Assembly (NCBI GenBank): GCA_900545615.1
Contig: UQZM01000036.1
Span: 1-22,061, forward strand
Length of the DNA: 22,061 nucleotides
Direction of reading: 5' to 3'
From: an uncultured Collinsella sp.
GTDB lineage: Bacteria; Actinomycetota; Coriobacteriia; Coriobacteriales; Coriobacteriaceae
Position 1 is the first letter of the stretch, and every line of letters begins with the position of its first letter. The position numbers and the translations under genes were made by a program. This document shows positions 6,760 to 13,834 of this stretch, one piece after another. The notes beneath the pieces are model-generated. The model ran no database searches and had not been told where the DNA came from. It worked only from the letters and a program-made list of their open reading frames with translations.

Positions 6760-9003
6760 ATGCGTAATTCTGTATCCGACGTCACGGACGCCGAGATTCT
6801 GGACGAGGCCCGCGAGGCCATGACCCAGGCTGCCTTCGATGCCGCCGATGAGGCCAATGCTGCCCAGACCGTCGAGTCCGCTACCGAGAGCCTGCCCGCC
6901 TTTGACGAGCTGGGCCTTTCGGACGAGATGCTTCGTGCTATCGAGAACCTAGGCTACACGGCGCCCACGCCTGTCCAGGCTGGCTCGATCCCCGTGGTGC
7001 TCGAGGGCCGCGACCTGCTTGCCGCTGCTCAGACCGGCACCGGCAAGACGGCCGCCTTCTTGCTGCCGACCATGAACAACCTGGAGCACATCGCTCCGCC
7101 CAAGCCCGTGCGCGAGCGTGGCGGTCGCAACCGCCGTCGCGGCGCCAAGAAGCCCGAGGGCAACGGTCGCGGTCCCTTGATGCTCGTCATCACCCCCACG
7201 CGCGAGCTTGCCCAGCAGATCGACGAGGTCGCGAGCAAGATTGCCGACGTCACTGGCCATGTCGCCGTGACCGTCGTGGGCGGCGTGAGCTACAAGCCGC
7301 AGACTGCGGCGCTCAAGTACGGCTGTGACATCCTGGTCGCTACGCCGGGCCGTCTGGTTGACCTGATCGAGCAGGGCGCCTGCCACCTGGACGAGGTCAA
7401 GGTGCTGGTGCTGGACGAGGCCGACCGCATGCTCGACATGGGCTTTTTGCCCGCCGTCCGCCGCATTGTGCGCGAGACGCCGGCCGAGCGTCAGACGCTG
7501 CTGTTCTCGGCCACGCTCGACGAGGAGGCCGTGGGCGAGATCACCGACCTGGTGAGCGACCCGGCACGCGTGGAGATCGCGCCCGCCACGTCGACCGCCG
7601 ACACCGTCGACCAGTTTGTATTCCCGGTGTCCATCGAGGCCAAGAACAATCTGCTGCCCGAGTTCCTCAAGAAGGAGGGCCCGGAGCGCACCATCGTCTT
7701 TATGCGCACCAAGCACCGCGCCGACAGCTGCTGCCGTCGTCTGGAGCGCAAGGGCATCAAGGCCGCCGCGATTCACGGCAACCGCAGCCAGGCTCAGCGC
7801 GAGCGTGCCCTTTCGGCCTTCCGCGACGGTACCGTCGACGTGTTGGTGGCAACCGACGTGCTCGCCCGCGGCATCGACATCAGCGACGTGCGCTACGTCG
7901 TGAACTTTGACGTGCCGGCCGAGCCGACCGACTACATCCACCGTATTGGCCGTACGGGCCGCGCCGGCGAGCTGGGCTGGGCCATCACGTTTGTGACCGA
8001 GCAGGATGTCGATGAGTTCTACGAGATCGAGAAGCTCATGGACAAGACCGCCGACATCTACGAGGCCGGCGACCTGCATGTGGGCCCCAATCCGCCCGCG
8101 GTTGACCCCGAGCGCGATCCTGCGGCCTTTAAGGTGAAGAAGAAGACCAAGCGCGGCAAGTCCAAGAGCAAGAAGAAGCTTGAGCAGGCGCGTCGCGACG
8201 GCAAACGCAACGGCGACGATTACGGTGATGTGGCCGGTCGTTCCAACCGCGGTCGAGACGAGCGTCGCGGCGACGGTGAGCGTCCGAGCCGTCCCAAGCG
8301 CGGCGGCAAGACCCGCGTGCGCGAGGGCGTTCAGGCTCGCGTGGACGAGGCTGTTGAGAGCGTTGCTCGCGAGGTGGCTGCCGAGGAGCGCGCTGGTGCT
8401 GTTGAGCAGGGCCCGCGCGGCAACCGTGCCGAGCGTCGTGCCAAGCAGTTCCAGGGCGAGGCACATCGTCGTCGCCGCGAGGACGAGGACCGCGGCGGTC
8501 GTCGCCGTGTCGAGCGCGAGGACGAGGGCCGTGGTTCGCGCGGCGGCAAGCGCGGCTCGGGTGACCGTCGTCGCTCCGGTCGCGATGGCGAGCGCGGCGG
8601 GCGCGATGAGCGCCGTGGCGGCGAGGGTCGCGGTGAGCGAGGTGCCCGCGGCGGTGAGTCCCGTGGCGGCAAGCGCTTTGAAGAGCGCGGCGTCCGTGGC
8701 GGCGAGCGTCGCGAGGGTGTTCGCGGCAATGGCGGCCGCGGCGGCGCTGGCCGCTCTGGTGAGTCGCGCGATCGTCGTGATCCGCGTGCCAGCCGCGATC
8801 GTCGCGATGACTGGCGCAACTACGACGACACCCGCGAGGAGCGTCGTGGCGGCTATCGTGGCGGGCGTGGCGGCAACCAGGCCGGCTCCCGCGGCGGTCG
8901 TGCCGGCGGTCGCGATAACCGTGGCAGCTATGGCAACAGCCGTGGTGGCAAGCGCGGCGGCAGCTCCCGTCGCCCCGGTGACGGTGGCGGCAAGCGCAAG
9001 TAA
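6760..9003 (+). CDS. DEAD-box ATP-dependent RNA helicase with RGG-rich tail, 747 aa
   Basis: The enzyme unwinds RNA duplexes with ATP and probably acts in ribosome assembly, mRNA turnover or cold adaptation. Both RecA-like domains are complete: Q-motif PTPVQ (Gln73), AQTGTGKT (motif I), PTRELAQQ, TPGR, VLDEADRMLD (DEAD), LLFSATLD, IVFMRTK, ATDVLARGID and HRIGRTGRAG. A basic Arg/Lys/Gly insert (about 112-137) lies between motifs I and Ia. After about residue 450, a Lys-rich linker leads into nearly 290 residues dominated by Arg, Gly, Glu, Asp and Ser with many RGG and GGR steps, a disordered RNA-binding type of tail. I chose the ATG at 6760, preceded by AAGGAA. The GTG at 6724 lacks such a site. 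The family includes CsdA/DeaD and RhlE; I cannot say which this is. Confidence 0.95.
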   Translation: MRNSVSDVTDAEILDEAREAMTQAAFDAADEANAAQTVESATESLPAFDELGLSDEMLRAIENLGYTAPTPVQAGSIPVVLEGRDLLAAAQTGTGKTAAFLLPTMNNLEHIAPPKPVRERGGRNRRRGAKKPEGNGRGPLMLVITPTRELAQQIDEVASKIADVTGHVAVTVVGGVSYKPQTAALKYGCDILVATPGRLVDLIEQGACHLDEVKVLVLDEADRMLDMGFLPAVRRIVRETPAERQTLLFSATLDEEAVGEITDLVSDPARVEIAPATSTADTVDQFVFPVSIEAKNNLLPEFLKKEGPERTIVFMRTKHRADSCCRRLERKGIKAAAIHGNRSQAQRERALSAFRDGTVDVLVATDVLARGIDISDVRYVVNFDVPAEPTDYIHRIGRTGRAGELGWAITFVTEQDVDEFYEIEKLMDKTADIYEAGDLHVGPNPPAVDPERDPAAFKVKKKTKRGKSKSKKKLEQARRDGKRNGDDYGDVAGRSNRGRDERRGDGERPSRPKRGGKTRVREGVQARVDEAVESVAREVAAEERAGAVEQGPRGNRAERRAKQFQGEAHRRRREDEDRGGRRRVEREDEGRGSRGGKRGSGDRRRSGRDGERGGRDERRGGEGRGERGARGGESRGGKRFEERGVRGGERREGVRGNGGRGGAGRSGESRDRRDPRASRDRRDDWRNYDDTREERRGGYRGGRGGNQAGSRGGRAGGRDNRGSYGNSRGGKRGGSSRRPGDGGGKRK

Positions 9004-9036
9004 CATGCTCGTCGCGCGGTAAGGCGAGACGAGTTT

Positions 9037-9070
9037 GGGCCCCGAGCAACTACACTCGGGGCCCTTTTTT
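9037..9070 (+). terminator. Intrinsic terminator of the helicase gene
   Basis: GGGCCCCGAG (9037-9046) and CTCGGGGCCC (9055-9064) form a perfect 10-bp stem with an 8-base loop, followed by TTTTTT. It ends 67 bases after the helicase stop codon. Confidence 0.93.
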
Positions 9071-9177
9071 GTTTGCCGTATCCGATCGCTAGTTCAAATG
9101 TGATTTCCTCGGGAATGCATCTAGAGGATGCCGTGGACCTGTTTCCTGCCATGCGGCAATGGGTCCCATGGGGTGCG

Positions 9178-9413
9178 CCGTGCATTTTTTGGAGTATTCT
9201 GCAGTTCGAGTTGTCTGCATATGATTCGACGTCGCCAACGGTGGCCTTCGGATATCCCTGGCGAGCGTTCTGAGTCAGATTTAGCCGTTTTCCGGAGCAG
9301 GGGCGCGTATTTTCGCCATGTCGGGACTTAGAATGATACGGCGCCCTACAGTTTTGCCCACCCGCGGCGGTGCTAGCGTGGTCACGTTGCAGAATACTCC
9401 GTTTTTTGCACGG
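9178..9413. repeat. Segment bounded by 26-bp inverted repeats; possible MITE or structured RNA
   Basis: The left end (9178-9203) runs CCGTGCA, six T, then GGAGTATTCTGCA. The right end (9388-9413) is its inverse except in the short A/T tract: TGCAGAATACTCC, GTTTTTT, GCACGG. In all, 20 of 26 positions match, including 13 in a row. Inside, GGGCGC-GTAT (9301-9310) pairs with ATAC-G-GCGCCC (9336-9346), and TCGCCA/TGGCGA around 9232-9275 can also pair. There is no coding potential and no obvious target-site duplication. It could be a miniature transposon remnant, a non-coding RNA locus, or two inverted copies of a protein site. Confidence 0.45.
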
Positions 9414-9536
9414 GCCAGGATGGGGTACCTCAGGAGAACACAGCGGTATTCCGTAAATATATACAATCTGTACCATAATTTATGCAAAATGAAGAGGCAG
9501 ACAGCGTAGGGTGGGTGCATTGGGGTGCTTGGTGCA

Positions 9537-9566
9537 TTAAAACGGGGACCCCACGTGCCGTATACT
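9537..9566 (+). promoter_or_regulatory. Probable promoter of the EFR1 gene
   Basis: TTAAAA (9537-9542) and TATACT (9561-9566) are 18 bases apart. The perfect palindrome GGGGACCCC (9544-9552) lies between them and could be an operator. The leader to the ATG would be about 50 bases. Confidence 0.42.
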
Positions 9567-9623
9567 CTGGCTGGATGTGAAAACGGCTTGACGCGTTGCT
9601 GAGCGTAGGGGGAGGGTGTCTAG

Positions 9624-10385
9624 ATGAGCGTATTCGAAATTGTGTTTAGTCCGACGGGTGGAACGGAGAAGGTGTCTTGCCTTGTGGCTGGAGCGCTGGA
9701 CAAGAATACTGTTACCGTCGATCTGACCGATAGCGGGCTAGATTTCAGCGCTGTCTCGATGACTGAGGACGACGTGGCCGTAATCTCTGTGCCGGCGTAT
9801 GCCGGTAGAATCCCGGCTGTGGTGGCTGACCGGTTGGGCATGGTGCGCGGCAACGGGGCTCGGGCTGTTTTGGTTTGTGTATACGGAAACCGCGCGTTTG
9901 AGGACACGCTCGTAGAGCTGGAGGACGTTGCGAAGTATGCGGGATTCCGGGTGATCGCGGCAGTTGCAGCCATTGCAGAACATTCCGTTGCTCGTCAGTT
10001 TGCTGCTGGGCGACCGGATGCGCAGGATGCGGCGCAGCTCGCAGAGTTTGCGCAGCAAATTCAGCAAAAGCTGTTGGCTGAGGATGCGTCCGAGCCCTCT
10101 ATCCCCGGCAATCGTCCTTATAAACAAGCTGGAGGTCGCTGCATGGCACCCGAGGCAACAGGGGATTGCGTCTCCTGCGGTGCATGCGCCGCGGCGTGCC
10201 CCGTTTGTGCTATCGACAAGGGCGACCCCAAGCGAGCAGCTGGCGAGGCGTGCATCTCCTGCATGCGCTGCATCGCCGTATGTCCGCGAGGCGCTCGCAA
10301 GCTTGATCCCAACAAGCTATCCGCTGTTTCCCAGATGCTGAGCAAGGTTTGCGTCGTGCGGAAGGAATGCGAGCTCTTTATCTAG
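9624..10385 (+). CDS. EFR1-type flavodoxin/ferredoxin fusion, 253 aa
   Basis: This is a cytosolic electron carrier. The N-terminal 150 or so residues form a flavodoxin-like fold with an FMN phosphate loop, SPTGGTEK, near the start. The C-terminus is a two-cluster 4Fe-4S ferredoxin: CVSCGACAAACPVC and CISCMRCIAVCP. This arrangement is the EFR1 family, widespread in anaerobes with no fixed partner. The ATG at 9624 follows a strong GGGGGAGGG site. It stands alone between repeat-rich regions and is not in an operon. A role in exchanging electrons with the hydrogenase encoded 5 kb away is possible but only an inference. Confidence 0.88.
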   Translation: MSVFEIVFSPTGGTEKVSCLVAGALDKNTVTVDLTDSGLDFSAVSMTEDDVAVISVPAYAGRIPAVVADRLGMVRGNGARAVLVCVYGNRAFEDTLVELEDVAKYAGFRVIAAVAAIAEHSVARQFAAGRPDAQDAAQLAEFAQQIQQKLLAEDASEPSIPGNRPYKQAGGRCMAPEATGDCVSCGACAAACPVCAIDKGDPKRAAGEACISCMRCIAVCPRGARKLDPNKLSAVSQMLSKVCVVRKECELFI

Positions 10386-10397
10386 CGCATACGAAAT

Positions 10398-10462
10398 TGG
10401 TGCAATGGGGCCAGGTTAATCTGCACCAACCTGGTGCAAACAAACCTGTCCCCAATGCACCA
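10398..10462. repeat. Compound inverted repeat with GGTGCA core
   Basis: The outer arms, 10398-10417 and 10443-10462, pair at 18 of 20 positions; the right arm reversed reads TGGTGCATTGGGGACAGGTT. The inner arms TGCACCA (10422-10428) and TGGTGCA (10432-10438) form a perfect second stem with a 3-base loop. GGTGCATTGGGG also occurs at 9514-9525, before the EFR1 gene. No T-run follows on either side, so it does not look like a simple terminator. Confidence 0.7.
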
Positions 10463-10481
10463 GAGTGAGGAGTGTCCCCGA

Positions 10482-10514
10482 GTGCCGGCAGAAAAGGAAC
10501 GTCCCTAAGTGCCG
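10482..10514 (-). repeat. Dispersed intergenic repeat (CTGCCGGCACT / CGTTCC type)
   Basis: The stretch AGTGCCGGCAG followed by AAAAGGAACGTCCCTAAGTG resembles the reverse of 21988-22016 at the end of this window. Over the 23 bases 10492-10514 the two agree at 21 positions. GTGCCGGCA at both ends of the unit suggests a REP-like repeat. Confidence 0.6.
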
Positions 10515-10616
10515 CTTAAATACCGTTTATCGAAGAAAAAATACCGCTCACCGGTCATAATGACTATTCTGGCTTTGTTGTTGCCTACAATAACCCCCGT
10601 AAAAAGAAATGCGGAA

Positions 10617-10703
10617 GGTTACCGAGTCCCCTCGGACGTGGGCCTAACCAAAGTCTTTGATCGCGAGCGTCTCAACGGGCGCATTCGATTGATTTTGGTT
10701 GGG
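10617..10703 (+). promoter_or_regulatory. PTS operon leader with two competing hairpins
   Basis: Structure 1 pairs GGTTA (10617-10621) with TAACC (10645-10649) around an inner CCGAG/CTCGG stem (10622-10626, 10631-10635), leaving a 9-base bulge. Structure 2 pairs CCTAACCAAA (10643-10652) with TTTGGTTGGG (10694-10703), with extra pairing inside (ATCG/CGAT and GCG/CGC). The bases TAACC belong to both, so only one can form. That is the logic of BglG-type antitermination, and such a regulator is encoded two genes on. The first structure is not a consensus RAT site, and the tail after the second (CTATATTTAT) is only moderately T-rich. Confidence 0.42.
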
Positions 10704-10729
10704 CTATATTTATGAAGGGACATGCCATC

Positions 10730-11242
10730 ATGGGTTTCTTTTCTCGCCTTATGGGCGGCTCGGATAAGCAGACGACTGCAGCTTCCGAGTTCGAAATCCT
10801 CGCCCCTGTTTCCGGCGAGCTTGTTAATCTAGAAAAAACCAATGACCCCGCTTTTAGCAGTCGTGCAGTGGGCGATGGCGTTGCCGTGGTTCCCCAAGAG
10901 GGAACGGTGTGCGCTCCTGTTTCCGGTACTGTCGCGGCACTGTTTCCGACTGAGCACGCGCTGGGCATCATGTCCGACGACAGCTCTGCTCAGGTGATGC
11001 TGCACATCGGAATCGACACTGTTAAGCTTGAGGGCAAGGGCTTCCATGCGCTTGTTGCCCAGGGTGACCATGTCGACGCGGGCCAGCCCCTCGTCGAGGT
11101 CGATTTCGACGTGGTTCGCGCTGCCGGCTTTGATCCCACGGTCTTCGTTATCGTGTGCGAGCGTTCGGAGAACTCGACTCTTCGTGAGCATGCTTCCGGC
11201 CCTGTTGCTGTTAAAGAGCCTGTCGTCTGGCTTTCCGAGTAA
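10730..11242 (+). CDS. PTS EIIA component, glucose (Crr) type, 170 aa
   Basis: This cytosolic phosphocarrier takes phosphate from HPr and passes it to the EIIB domain of the permease encoded two genes on. The fold is EIIA-Glc: APVSGELVNL, then APVSGTVAALFPTEHALG with the supporting His75, then MLHIGIDTVKLEG with the phosphorylated His92. It is close to the usual 165-170 residues. I chose the ATG at 10730, preceded by AAGGGA 9 bases away, which gives the family's usual MGFFSRL-type beginning. The ATG at 10712 has no ribosome site. A stand-alone EIIA is needed because the EIIBC protein here has no EIIA domain. It opens the operon behind a structured leader. Confidence 0.92.
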   Translation: MGFFSRLMGGSDKQTTAASEFEILAPVSGELVNLEKTNDPAFSSRAVGDGVAVVPQEGTVCAPVSGTVAALFPTEHALGIMSDDSSAQVMLHIGIDTVKLEGKGFHALVAQGDHVDAGQPLVEVDFDVVRAAGFDPTVFVIVCERSENSTLREHASGPVAVKEPVVWLSE

Positions 11243-11260
11243 ATTCTTGTGGTGGGTACC

Positions 11261-12115
11261 GTGGTTATCAAGCGAGTTTTTAACAACAACGTCGCAATGG
11301 TCACTTCGGACGATGGCTCCGAGCTCATCGTCATCGGTCGAGGCCTCTGCTTTGGCCGTCATGCCGGCGATGCCATCGACGAGGCGTCAGTCGAAAAGAC
11401 CTACGCGTTGCAGGAGGGAACTTCTCAGGACTCGCGTACGATTGACCGCTTGGCACATCTTTTGGAGTCCATCCCCACCGTCAACCTCGTGATTTCCGAG
11501 GAAATTGTTCAGATGCTTCGCCGAGAGCTCAATGCCGACATCAACGATAAGATCCTCATTGCTCTCGCAGACCATATCAGCCTTGCTTTGGAGCGTGAGC
11601 GCAAAGGCGTTCCCTGCGAGAACCCGTTGCTGCTCGAGATCCAGCAGTTCTATCGCAAGGAGTATGCGCTTGCGGGCCGTGCGCTGCAGATTATCAAGGA
11701 GTATATGGGCATCCAGATGAGCGAAGAAGAGCAGGGTTTCATTACCTTGCATATCGTCAACGCCACCATGCCGCAACGCTCCGATCGTTTGATTGTTTCG
11801 GTCCAGCTTGTTCGCGACGTGCTCGCGATTGTTTCCGAGCGCTATGCTACGACCCTCGATGACACCTCGCTGCCTTACGAACGTTTCGTTCGTCACCTGC
11901 AGTTTTTCGCACAGCGAGCGCTCGATCCTACGGCCGGGCAAATCAACGGAGACGCGCTGTTCCGAATCGATGAAACGGCGTATCCGTGTGCATTCTCGTG
12001 CGCGGACGCCATAGCCGCCCACTTGTCGTCTACCTATAACGTTGTCGTTACCGATGCCGAGAAGAGTTATCTCGCATATCACATTGTTAACCTGCTTGGA
12101 GAACCTGGTCTCTAG
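11261..12115 (+). CDS. BglG/LicT-family transcription antiterminator, 284 aa
   Basis: This RNA-binding regulator stabilises an antiterminator hairpin when its PTS-regulation domains are in the active phosphorylation state. The N-terminal CAT domain begins VIKRVFNNNVAMV. Two PRD domains follow, with the four conserved His in LADHISLAL, ITLHIVNA, VRHLQFF and LAYHIVNLL. I prefer the GTG at 11261, after GGTGGG, because it puts the CAT motif at the N-terminus as in the family. GTGs at 11249 and 11252 are in frame and cannot be excluded. It lies between eiiA and eiiBC. Its likely target is the leader at 10617-10703; phosphorylation by this PTS would couple expression to substrate. Confidence 0.9.
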   Translation: MVIKRVFNNNVAMVTSDDGSELIVIGRGLCFGRHAGDAIDEASVEKTYALQEGTSQDSRTIDRLAHLLESIPTVNLVISEEIVQMLRRELNADINDKILIALADHISLALERERKGVPCENPLLLEIQQFYRKEYALAGRALQIIKEYMGIQMSEEEQGFITLHIVNATMPQRSDRLIVSVQLVRDVLAIVSERYATTLDDTSLPYERFVRHLQFFAQRALDPTAGQINGDALFRIDETAYPCAFSCADAIAAHLSSTYNVVVTDAEKSYLAYHIVNLLGEPGL

Positions 12116-12122
12116 GCATAAC

Positions 12123-12175
12123 GTGCCCACACATCGATTGATATAAGGCAAGGCTCACGGTCTTGTCTAGGGCAC
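12123..12175 (+). other. Nested stem-loop before the EIIBC gene
   Basis: GTGCCC (12123-12128) can pair with GGGCAC (12170-12175), enclosing GGCAAG/CTTGTC (12147-12152, 12162-12167, one G-T pair). It could be an intra-operon control or processing site. No T-run follows. Confidence 0.3.
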
Positions 12176-12214
12176 ATCTGTCTTAATTTGCGGAAAAGGA
12201 AGGGGAGTACCGCT

Positions 12215-13831
12215 ATGACCGCAAAAAAGAAGTTCAATTTCAAAGCGCCGTTGGAGGTGTTCGCGAAGTCGATCGTCCAGCCGATGATGTATCTCTCGGT
12301 TGCCGGCATCCTGCTCATCGTGGGCATTATTCTGACCAACAAGACCATCTGCGCTTTGGTCCCCGTACTGGGCTCCGGTCCGTTCCAGCTTGTGGGCGCC
12401 GTTGTCTACCAGTCGCTGATGTTTATCATCAACAACCTCTCGATTCTGTTCTGCGTGGGCATCGCCGGCGCCATGGCAAAGAAGAACAAGGGCCATGCCT
12501 CGCTGATCGCCCTGATGTCGTTCTTCCTGTTCCTGCAGGCTAACAACATCGTGCTCAACGCCACCGGCTCTCTTGCCGATGCGAGCGGCATGCTCGGTCT
12601 TACCGGAACCGGCCAGGCCACCGTTATGGGCATCCAGGTACTCGATACCGGCGTGTTTGGCGGCATCATTCTCGGTTGCATCACCGGTGCCGTGTTCAAC
12701 AAGTACTCGAACAAGCAGTTCCCCATTGCCCTTTCGATGTTCTCGGGCGTTCGCTTCCCGTTCCTGATTATGATCATCATTTCCTGGATCATGGGCGCTG
12801 GCTTCTGCATCGTTTGGCCTCCGGTTCAGGGCGCCATCTCCTCCGTTGCCGGCATCATTAAGGAGTCGGGCAACATCGGTCTGTTTATCTACGGCATGCT
12901 CAACAAGCTGCTCGTTCCCACCGGCCTGCACCACCTCATCTACACCCCGTTCCAGTTCTCCGATGTGGGCGGCACCCTGACGCTGGGTGATCAGGTTATT
13001 GCCGGCGCCTATCCCATCCGTGTCGCCGAGATGGCAATGACGGGCCAGCCCTTCTCCGATAGCACCTACTTCAACAGCTATACCTTCAACAACCTGTGGC
13101 CCTACATCGGTATCGGTCTCGCCTTTATCGTCACCGCTTACAAGGGGAACAAGGATAAGACCAAAGCCGTTATCATCCCGCTGATTATCACCGCTGTGCT
13201 CTCCTGCGTGACCGAGCCCATGGACTTCCTCTTTGTCTTTGCCGCTCCCGTGCTCTTTGTCGTTCACTCGGTTCTTTCCGGCATCTTCCTGGTTCTGCTC
13301 AAGGTCCTCTCCGTGCCCGCTTCGACTGCAGGCGGCATCATCAACATCGTGGTTTCCAACCTGGTTCTTGGTGTCGATAAGACCAACTGGCCGGTTATGC
13401 TGGTGCTCGGAGTCGTCAACGCCGCTCTGTACTTCTTCCTCTTCACCTTCCTTATTAAGAAGCTCAACCTCCACACGCCTGGTCGCGAGGAAGAGTCCGA
13501 GCTTGCTGAGTCCGTTGCCGAGGGCGAGGCCGCCGCGTCTGTCGCGGTGAAGCAGGGCGCTGTTGCCGCAGCTCCCGCAGAGGGCGTCGATGCAGGTATT
13601 GCCGATCTGGTCGCAGGTCTTGGCGGCAAGGACAACATCGAGGAGCTCGAGAACTGCTTTACGCGTCTCCGCGTGAACGTTAAGAACCCGGACCTCATCG
13701 ATGAGAGCCTCATCAACCACGTGCCCAACAGCGGCATCAACCGCAACGGCAACAATATCCAGATCATCTTTGGCATGAAGGTCGCCGAGATGCGCGACAA
13801 GGTCGAGAACGCAATTGAGAGGGAGCAGTAA
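12215..13831 (+). CDS. PTS EIIBC permease, glucose/alpha-glucoside family, 538 aa
   Basis: This membrane permease imports a sugar and phosphorylates it at C6. About 420 residues of EIIC, with some ten hydrophobic segments, come first and include VTEPMDFLF, the family's TEP motif near the sugar site. An Ala/Glu-rich linker (about 420-450) leads to the EIIB domain, where Cys481 in NCFTRLRV is the phosphorylated residue. No EIIA domain is present; the separate EIIA gene upstream supplies it. The order IIC-IIB and the GH4 6-phospho-alpha-glucosidase 3 bases downstream point to maltose or another alpha-glucoside (MalP/GlvC/AglA-like). The ATG at 12215 follows AGGGGAG at 7 bases; the in-frame codon at 12188 lacks a site. 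The exact substrate cannot be read from the sequence. Confidence 0.93.
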   Translation: MTAKKKFNFKAPLEVFAKSIVQPMMYLSVAGILLIVGIILTNKTICALVPVLGSGPFQLVGAVVYQSLMFIINNLSILFCVGIAGAMAKKNKGHASLIALMSFFLFLQANNIVLNATGSLADASGMLGLTGTGQATVMGIQVLDTGVFGGIILGCITGAVFNKYSNKQFPIALSMFSGVRFPFLIMIIISWIMGAGFCIVWPPVQGAISSVAGIIKESGNIGLFIYGMLNKLLVPTGLHHLIYTPFQFSDVGGTLTLGDQVIAGAYPIRVAEMAMTGQPFSDSTYFNSYTFNNLWPYIGIGLAFIVTAYKGNKDKTKAVIIPLIITAVLSCVTEPMDFLFVFAAPVLFVVHSVLSGIFLVLLKVLSVPASTAGGIINIVVSNLVLGVDKTNWPVMLVLGVVNAALYFFLFTFLIKKLNLHTPGREEESELAESVAEGEAAASVAVKQGAVAAAPAEGVDAGIADLVAGLGGKDNIEELENCFTRLRVNVKNPDLIDESLINHVPNSGINRNGNNIQIIFGMKVAEMRDKVENAIEREQ

Positions 13832-13834
13832 ACA

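Larger units (their letters stand above)
9071..9623. other. Gene-free stretch before the EFR1 gene
   Basis: No reading frame here has a believable ribosome site or domain. The stretch contains a 236-bp segment bounded by inverted repeats (9178-9413), an AT-rich zone around 9451-9490, two GGTGCATT-type repeats (9514-9525 and 9530-9538) and the likely promoter of the next gene. No tRNA-like fold was seen. Confidence 0.5.
10386..10729. other. Intergenic region, EFR1 gene to PTS operon
   Basis: These 344 bases hold a compound inverted repeat (10398-10462), a dispersed repeat (10482-10514) and a structured operon leader (10617-10703). A 68-residue frame crosses the region but has no ribosome site and runs through the repeats. 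TACAAT at 10586-10591 is a possible -10 for the PTS operon, with only a poor -35 (ATGACT, 20 bases upstream). Confidence 0.45.

Noticed and set aside
6949..9006. 685-residue minus-strand frame opposite the helicase
   Set aside because: Ala/Thr/Val-rich translation is the antisense of Arg/Gly repeats and of the helicase motifs on the other strand.
9073..9520. Several 60-80 residue frames in the gene-free stretch
   Set aside because: None has a ribosome site or a family pattern, and they cross the inverted-repeat segment.
10509..10715. 68-residue frame before the PTS EIIA gene
   Set aside because: It starts at a GTG inside a dispersed repeat with no ribosome site, overlaps the structured leader and shows no domain.
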